Source of the DNA: an uncultured Atopobium sp.
GTDB lineage: Bacteria > Actinomycetota > Coriobacteriia > Coriobacteriales > Atopobiaceae
Reading direction: 5' to 3'
Assembly (NCBI GenBank): GCA_946647055.1
Contig: CAMPCT010000063.1
Coordinates: forward strand, 1 to 9,784
Length of the DNA: 9,784 nucleotides
In this document: piece after piece, positions 5,850 through 9,784 of the stretch
Layout: every line of letters starts with the position of its first letter
Numbering within the stretch: position 1 is the stretch's first letter
Program-made: the position numbers and the translations under genes
Notes under the pieces: model-generated
Told to the model about the DNA's origin: nothing
What the model saw: only the letters and a program-made list of their open reading frames with translations
The model's database searches: none

Positions 5850-6707
5850 TTAGAGCATCAGGCGCTTGTTGCATCGGGTGCACTCGTAAAAGAGCAGCCC
5901 GTGTCCCTTCTCGCCCTCTGCTGGGGGCTCCCATCCCAGCTCGTAGGTGTGGTCGTGACCGTCGGGGCAGCTGCCCATGTCCAGGCCAAAGGGCACTAGG
6001 CCCGTGCTATCGAGGTCGAAGACCTGGTTGTAGAGGCAGGTGTACGGCTCGTCGAGCGGATGGTCCATGTGCAGATGGCCGTAGAACCAGCGGTCATAGG
6101 ACACGACGCCTTCCACATGTTCCTCGAGCCAGTCGGTCCACTCGTCGGACGGTCCCCAGAAGCCCGACCAGCGAGCCCGATAGCGCTCGTACTGTCCCGT
6201 GGGCGGGACGTGCGTGAGGAGGTAGTCGACGTGTCCGGCCGCGCGGGCAGCCGCTGCGATGCGTTCGCGCTCGGCTGCGTCCGGAACCTCCTGAGGCCAC
6301 CACGACACGTGGGGCGTGCGCCAGAACTTGTCGATGGAACGGCCACCACCCACCACGAAGAAGCTGTGTCCGCCAAACTCGAGGCGCTGACCACGCATGA
6401 GGTGCAGCACGTGTGGCCGCACCACATGAACTCGTCCGCCAAACCGCGCCTCCAACGGCAAGGCCTCGATGAGGTCGAAGTTCTCGTGGTTGCCGTCGAG
6501 GAAGAGTGTGGTGAAGGCCTGGCCTTCGAGCCAGTCAAGGGCATCTACCTCGTCCTCATTCGACGGGCCCTGCCAGAGCAGACCAAAGTCCCCCAGGATG
6601 ACCAGGTAGTCGTCGCGGGTCAGATGCCGCCCTGCATCGCGTGCGAACTGCTCGACCTTGCCAAAGTCGGTGCGACCGTGCGTGTCCCCGGTGAGAAAGA
6701 CCGCCAT
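5850..6707 (-). CDS. Calcineurin-like metallophosphoesterase with C-terminal cysteine pair
   Basis: This 285-residue protein has the ordered metal-binding motifs of the calcineurin-like phosphoesterase fold: GDTHGR (D8, H10), ILGDFG (D40), GNHEN (N73, H74), THVPP (H166) and YGHLH (H211, H213). All expected metal ligands are present, so a two-metal hydrolase is likely. The substrate (nucleotide, phosphoprotein or phosphodiester) cannot be deduced. Beyond the catalytic domain, C247 near H251/H253 and the pair C276-x2-C279 suggest a small zinc-binding tail. The ATG at 6705-6707 was chosen because it follows AGAGGAG by a normal distance and the protein then opens directly with the first catalytic strand. 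The frame stays open for about 200 further codons upstream, but that part is a shadow of yaaA. It begins 2 bases after the yaaA stop codon and is the last gene of the msrA-yaaA operon. Confidence 0.9.
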   Translation of the reverse strand: MAVFLTGDTHGRTDFGKVEQFARDAGRHLTRDDYLVILGDFGLLWQGPSNEDEVDALDWLEGQAFTTLFLDGNHENFDLIEALPLEARFGGRVHVVRPHVLHLMRGQRLEFGGHSFFVVGGGRSIDKFWRTPHVSWWPQEVPDAAERERIAAAARAAGHVDYLLTHVPPTGQYERYRARWSGFWGPSDEWTDWLEEHVEGVVSYDRWFYGHLHMDHPLDEPYTCLYNQVFDLDSTGLVPFGLDMGSCPDGHDHTYELGWEPPAEGEKGHGLLFYECTRCNKRLML

Positions 6708-6709
6708 GG

Positions 6710-7480
6710 CTAGCTCCTCTCGCGCACGAAGACCAGGGTGTCGGGTGACGATAGCCTCTCGTCGAGAGCGTAGCCACGCTCCGAGAAGGTCGCAAGCCCG
6801 TCCGCGCGAGTGACACCGTGCTCGGCGCACCAGCGCACGAAGGTCCCACGTGCAGCCTTGGCCTCGGTTGAGCGTTGGACGAGCCGGCCTTCCCGCACGT
6901 CGCCAAAGAGGCAGGTGATGACGCGCACACCAAGCCCTGGCAGATGTGGCGTGACGGCCTTCGCGTACTCCATGGACGCCACGTTGACCACGCATGAGAA
7001 CTCCACGGCGAGCGCGCCCGCCAGCCGGTCGCCCCAGTAGGCGTAGAGGTCCCGGTGGTCGTCGACGGCAAGGCGCGCCTGCATCTCCAGGCGGTAGGGG
7101 ACGACCCCGTCGCATGGACGCAGCACCCCGTACATGCCCGAGAGGATCCGCAGGTGGCCCTCGAGCCAGCCGAGCGCCTCCTCGTCGAGCACCTGCGGGG
7201 CGAGATGCTGGTACTGGATGCCCTCGTAGGCAAGGACCGCCGCCGTGACGTCGCGCGAGAGGTCCATGTGGGCAAAGCGGTCGTAGTTGAGCACCGCGAG
7301 CTTGTCGCTGCACTTCCAGAGGGCCTTGGCCTCGCCATACGAGAGGGCGCCGACCTCGTGCGCAAGCCGCGCCGCGTCATCGAGGAAGCGCGGTGTCGAG
7401 GCTGCCCACGGCGGACCCTCCACCACGTTCATCTTCTTGGCGGGCGAGACAATGAACCCCAGCTCGGAGCGGGTACCCAT
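6710..7480 (-). CDS. yaaA: Peroxide stress protein YaaA (UPF0246/DUF328)
   Basis: This 256-residue protein matches the YaaA family in length and in its conserved blocks: FIVSPAKKM (9-17), YEGIQY (85-90), LSGMYGVLRPCDGVVPYRLEM (113-133), NVASMEYAK (166-174) and STEAKAARG (204-212). In Escherichia coli, YaaA belongs to the OxyR response. It limits free iron during hydrogen peroxide stress and so protects DNA and proteins; the fold has a DNA-binding helix-hairpin-helix character. The ATG at 7478-7480 puts the first conserved strand about 8 residues in, slightly later than in E. coli. The upstream ribosome binding site is weak (AGGG or TAGG), consistent with coupling to msrA, whose stop lies 6 bases away. 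It sits between msrA and a metallophosphoesterase gene in a tight operon. Confidence 0.93.
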   Translation of the reverse strand: MGTRSELGFIVSPAKKMNVVEGPPWAASTPRFLDDAARLAHEVGALSYGEAKALWKCSDKLAVLNYDRFAHMDLSRDVTAAVLAYEGIQYQHLAPQVLDEEALGWLEGHLRILSGMYGVLRPCDGVVPYRLEMQARLAVDDHRDLYAYWGDRLAGALAVEFSCVVNVASMEYAKAVTPHLPGLGVRVITCLFGDVREGRLVQRSTEAKAARGTFVRWCAEHGVTRADGLATFSERGYALDERLSSPDTLVFVRERS

Positions 7481-7486
7481 GCGTGC

Positions 7487-7999
7487 CTAGCCCTTGGTGC
7501 GCACGCTTGCCAGGCTCGAGAAGTCCACGTGGCAGTAACCGCCGGGGTTCTTCTTGAGGTAGTCCTGGTGGTACTCCTCGGCCGGCCAGAAGCATGCGAG
7601 GGGTGCCAGCTCGGTCACCACCGGCTTGTCGAGCCCTGCCGCCACCTCGCCGAAGGCCGCCTGCAGGACGGGCAGGTCGGCCTCGTCGACGTAGTAGACG
7701 CCGGTGCGGTACTGGGTGCCGCGGTCGTTTCCCTGGCGGTTGAGGATGGTTGGGTCGATCACCTTGAAGTACTGATCCATGATGGTGGCCAGCGTCACCT
7801 CGGTGGGGTCGTAGCGTACGCGCACGGTCTCGGCGTGGCCGGTCGTGTTGGTGCAGACCTGCTGGTAGCTGGGGTTGTCGACGGTGCCGTTGGCATAGCC
7901 GCTCTCCACGTCGACGACGCCCGCGATGCGCGAGAAATACTCCTCGATGCCCCAGAAGCAGCCCCCAGCCAGATAGATCTCGCGAATCCCGTCGCTCAT
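7487..7999 (-). CDS. msrA: Peptide methionine (S)-S-oxide reductase MsrA
   Basis: This 170-residue cytoplasmic enzyme reduces methionine-S-sulfoxide in proteins, using a catalytic cysteine recycled by thioredoxin. The active-site motif GGCFWGIEEYF places Cys14 as the nucleophile. Further family blocks are SGYANG (33-38), GHAETVRVRYDP (54-65), NRQGNDRGTQYR (87-98) and EEYHQDYLKKNP (141-152), followed by GYC, where Cys156 is the probable resolving cysteine. Two further cysteines (49, 136) are present. The ATG at 7997-7999 is preceded by GAGGGAGG, a strong site, and gives a family-like N-terminus; an in-frame ATG 11 codons upstream lacks support. No MsrB domain is fused to it, and no msrB follows. 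It is the first gene of an operon with yaaA and a phosphoesterase, all plausibly serving oxidative stress. Confidence 0.97.
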   Translation of the reverse strand: MSDGIREIYLAGGCFWGIEEYFSRIAGVVDVESGYANGTVDNPSYQQVCTNTTGHAETVRVRYDPTEVTLATIMDQYFKVIDPTILNRQGNDRGTQYRTGVYYVDEADLPVLQAAFGEVAAGLDKPVVTELAPLACFWPAEEYHQDYLKKNPGGYCHVDFSSLASVRTKG

Positions 8000-8084
8000 G
8001 CGTCCTCCCTCGGGTGTCATTGTCCCGGTCATTATCCCTTTTGGCCAGCGGCCCTGTTATCGTGTTTCGTCATATTGGCAAAAC

Positions 8085-8118
8085 GGTAGTTTCACTATCA
8101 GATGATAGCGGGACTACC
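8085..8118. repeat. Two-tier inverted repeat upstream of msrA
   Basis: The outer arms GGTAGT (8085-8090) and ACTACC (8113-8118) and the inner arms CTATCA (8095-8100) and TGATAG (8103-8108) are all perfect. They share one centre, and exactly four unpaired bases separate the tiers on each side. It could be an operator for paired dimers or an RNA stem with a 4x4 internal loop. It lies about 50 bases upstream of the -10-like sequence for msrA. Confidence 0.6.
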
Positions 8119-8145
8119 AAATCAGCAAAATGCGGAAAAGTGATA

Positions 8146-8158
8146 TGGGGCGGCCCCA
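8146..8158 (-). terminator. Weak hairpin after DUF1846
   Basis: TGGGG and CCCCA pair around a 3-base loop just past the DUF1846 stop. On the minus strand the sequence goes on as TATCACTTTT, so a T run follows, but some bases away from the stem. It is the only terminator-like structure close to the gene end. Confidence 0.4.
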
Positions 8159-8181
8159 CAGCCTTCCCGGTCGCCTGGCAT

Positions 8182-9663
8182 CTACCGGTGGTAGTAGCCG
8201 TGGCGCTCGTACTTTGGCTCGCAGCAGACGTTGATGCCCAGGTCGCGGTAGACCTTGCGGTCCGTGGGCGAGATGATCACCGAGAAGTACGCGTCGCAGC
8301 CCTGGAGCTGGTCGGACGCGTCGATGGCCTTGGCGGCGAGCGGGTCGGTCGCCGAGCTGATGGACAGGGCGATGAGCATCTCGTCGGAGTGCAGGCGCGG
8401 GTTGCGGCTGCGCAGGTGCTCGGTCTTGAGGTGGGTGATGGGCACCAGGGCCTCGTCGCTCACGATGTAGGTCTTCTTGGGGATGCCCGCCTCGTGCTTG
8501 AGGGCGTTGAGCAGCAGGCTCGACGCGGCGCCGAGCAGGTTGGACGTCTTGCCCGTCACCACGTCGCCGTTGGGCATGACCATGGCGGCCGCCGGGGCGC
8601 CCGTGACCTCCTCCTTGACGAGGCAGGCCGAGTGCGCGGGGGAGAGGTCGACGGTGACCTCGACCTGCTTCATCAGGATCTCGATCTTCTCGAGCGCGGC
8701 CGCACCGACACCGGTCTTCTTGAGCTCCTCGGCGGTGTTGAAGTAGCGGCGCACGATCTCGTGGCGGCCGGCGTCGCGGCAGACCTCGTCGTCGCTGATG
8801 CACAGGCCAACCATGTTGACGCCCATGTCGGTGGGGCTCTGGTAGGGGCTCTCGCCAAGGATGCGCTCCATCAGGGCCTTGACCACGGGGAACGACTCGA
8901 CGTCACGGTTGTAGTTGACCGTGACCTCGTTGTAGGCGTCGAGATGGAAGGGATCGATGATGTTGTTGTCGTCGAGGTCGGCGGTCGCGGCCTCGTAGGC
9001 GACGTTGACGGGGTGCTTGAGCGGCATGTTCCAGACGGGGAAGGTCTCGAACTTGGCGTAGCCGGCCTGCACGCCGCGCTTGTGCTCGTGGTAGAGCTGC
9101 GAGAGGGCGGTCGCCAGCTTGCCCGAGCCGGGGCCCGGTGCGGTGATGACCACGAGGGGACGGGTGGTCTCGATGTAGTCGTTCTTGCCGAAGCCGTCCT
9201 CGGAAACGATGTGGTCCACGTTGGAGGGGTATCCCTCGATGAGGTAGTGACGGTAGACCTTGATGCCCATCGACTCCAGACGGCGCTGGTAGGCCTCCGC
9301 CTTGGGCTGGCCCGTGAACTGCGTGATCACGACGGAGCCCACGTACAGGCCCATGCTGCGGAAGGCGTCCATGAGGCGCAGGGCGTCCTCGTCGTAGGTG
9401 ATGCCGATGTCGCTGCGGCGCTTGGAGCTCTCGATGTTGCTCGCGCTGATGACGATGACGATCTCGGCGTCGTCCGCCATGGTGGCGAGCATGCGGACCT
9501 TGGAGTCGGGCTCGAAGCCAGGAAGGACGCGGCTGGCATGGTAGTCGTCGAAGAGCTTGCCGCCAAACTCGAGGTAGAGCTTGCCGCCAAACTGCTCGAT
9601 GCGCTCGCGGATGCGCTTTGCCTGCAGCTCGATGTACTTGTCGTTGTCAAATCCGATGCGCAT
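8182..9663 (-). CDS. DUF1846 family protein with P-loop-like motif
   Basis: This 493-residue protein is recognised as the DUF1846 family, widespread in Firmicutes and Coriobacteria and usually about 490-510 residues long. It is full length. It opens MRIGFDNDKYIELQAKRI and contains the conserved blocks LYLEFGGKLFDDYHASRVLP (29-48), HYLIEGYPSNVD (139-150), APGPGSGKLATALSQLYHE (175-193) and PVWNMPLKHPVN (209-220). The segment GPGSGK (177-182) resembles a nucleotide-binding P-loop, so a nucleotide-dependent role is plausible, but the family has no agreed function. No signal peptide or membrane segment is seen. The ATG at 9661-9663 was chosen because AGGAGG lies 7 bases upstream; the in-frame ATG six codons earlier lacks such a site. 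It is monocistronic, separated from the msrA operon by 182 bases. The family call is very firm; function is unknown. Confidence 0.95.
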   Translation of the reverse strand: MRIGFDNDKYIELQAKRIRERIEQFGGKLYLEFGGKLFDDYHASRVLPGFEPDSKVRMLATMADDAEIVIVISASNIESSKRRSDIGITYDEDALRLMDAFRSMGLYVGSVVITQFTGQPKAEAYQRRLESMGIKVYRHYLIEGYPSNVDHIVSEDGFGKNDYIETTRPLVVITAPGPGSGKLATALSQLYHEHKRGVQAGYAKFETFPVWNMPLKHPVNVAYEAATADLDDNNIIDPFHLDAYNEVTVNYNRDVESFPVVKALMERILGESPYQSPTDMGVNMVGLCISDDEVCRDAGRHEIVRRYFNTAEELKKTGVGAAALEKIEILMKQVEVTVDLSPAHSACLVKEEVTGAPAAAMVMPNGDVVTGKTSNLLGAASSLLLNALKHEAGIPKKTYIVSDEALVPITHLKTEHLRSRNPRLHSDEMLIALSISSATDPLAAKAIDASDQLQGCDAYFSVIISPTDRKVYRDLGINVCCEPKYERHGYYHR

Positions 9664-9784
9664 GTTGCGCCTCCTCGCCAATGGCGTCGTTCAGTTCCTT
9701 TCAGTTTCGCACATGGGAGGCGGATTGAGCGCAACTTTCATCGACTTGCATAACGTTCAGACGCAATTGGCGCGACGTGCATAT
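9664..9784. promoter_or_regulatory. Upstream region of DUF1846 to the window edge
   Basis: These 121 bases hold the DUF1846 ribosome binding site and presumably its promoter, but no -35/-10 pair stands out on the minus strand. Two structures are seen. One is the tandem TTCAGTT at 9690-9696 and 9700-9706, exactly 10 bases apart. The other is an imperfect inverted repeat TTGCAT-N9-ACGCAA (9746-9766), whose right part resembles the site before the AraC-type gene. No gene on either strand is supported. Confidence 0.45.

Larger units (their letters stand above)
8000..8181. promoter_or_regulatory. Intergenic region between DUF1846 and msrA, with promoter-like elements
   Basis: This 182-base gap is AT-richer than the genes around it and should hold the DUF1846 terminator and the promoter of the msrA operon. 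On the minus strand GATAAT (8031-8036) matches the -10 consensus in five of six positions, 31 bases before the msrA start, but no good -35 precedes it. Farther upstream is the two-tier inverted repeat at 8085-8118. Confidence 0.5.

Noticed and set aside
6708..7313. 202-codon N-terminal extension of the metallophosphoesterase frame
   Set aside because: It overlaps yaaA in another frame, is rich in Arg, Pro and Ala without family similarity, and the internal ATG at 6705-6707 has the proper ribosome binding site.
7055..8089. 344-codon plus-strand frame opposite yaaA and msrA
   Set aside because: It is antisense to two clearly identified genes and has the typical composition of a high-GC shadow.
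8014..9753. 579-codon open frame on the plus strand opposite DUF1846
   Set aside because: Its product is low-complexity, dominated by Val, Asp, Gly and Leu, as expected of the antisense of a high-GC gene. It matches no family, has no good ribosome binding site, and the minus strand encodes a clear full-length DUF1846 protein.
1..9784. tRNA, rRNA, CRISPR array, insertion sequence or prophage
   Set aside because: No cloverleaf-like sequence, regular repeat-spacer pattern, transposase or phage gene was recognised on either strand by reading; composition appears uniform apart from the intergenic regions.

Overview
The window is high-GC, densely coded bacterial DNA with short intergenic gaps, mostly clear Shine-Dalgarno sites and overlapping or nearly abutting operon genes. 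The gene content (FeoB, a class M sirtuin/macrodomain pair, a DUF1848 protein, a DUF1846 protein of about 490 residues, YaaA, MsrA) and the base composition suggest an anaerobic gut- or mouth-type actinobacterium, most likely in the Coriobacteriia (Olsenella/Atopobium/Collinsella-like). That assignment comes from general resemblance and not from a database match.

Layout, left to right: (1) the 3' part of feoB on the plus strand, cut by the window edge. (2) A tail-to-tail junction with a strong hairpin, then a three-gene minus-strand operon, transcribed in the order DUF1848 protein (CX3CX2C near its C-terminus), class M sirtuin (SirTM), zinc-type macrodomain hydrolase. The stop codon of the first gene lies in the ribosome binding site of the second, and the second and third genes overlap by 8 bases. 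(3) A small minus-strand ABM/YgiN-like monooxygenase gene with its own terminator, divergent from a plus-strand AraC-family regulator that starts at GTG. (4) A second tail-to-tail hairpin, then a minus-strand operon msrA - yaaA - metallophosphoesterase, with gaps of only a few bases. (5) A minus-strand DUF1846 gene with a P-loop-like motif, complete at its 3' end and followed upstream by 121 bases of non-coding sequence at the window edge.

The likely common theme is iron, redox and oxidative stress: ferrous iron uptake (FeoB), peroxide-stress iron control (YaaA), methionine sulfoxide repair (MsrA), a small quinone/ABM-type oxygenase, and reversible ADP-ribosylation (SirTM plus macrodomain, which other bacteria link to lipoyl proteins and oxidative stress). 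The most interesting locus is the DUF1848-SirTM-macrodomain operon. It has a writer and an eraser of ADP-ribosylation, but the carrier protein GcvH-L and the ligase LplA2 that accompany the known systems are not next to it. A protein with a radical-SAM-like cysteine cluster takes that place instead. No tRNA, rRNA, CRISPR array, insertion sequence or prophage gene was recognised, and no gene-free stretch exceeds 300 bases.
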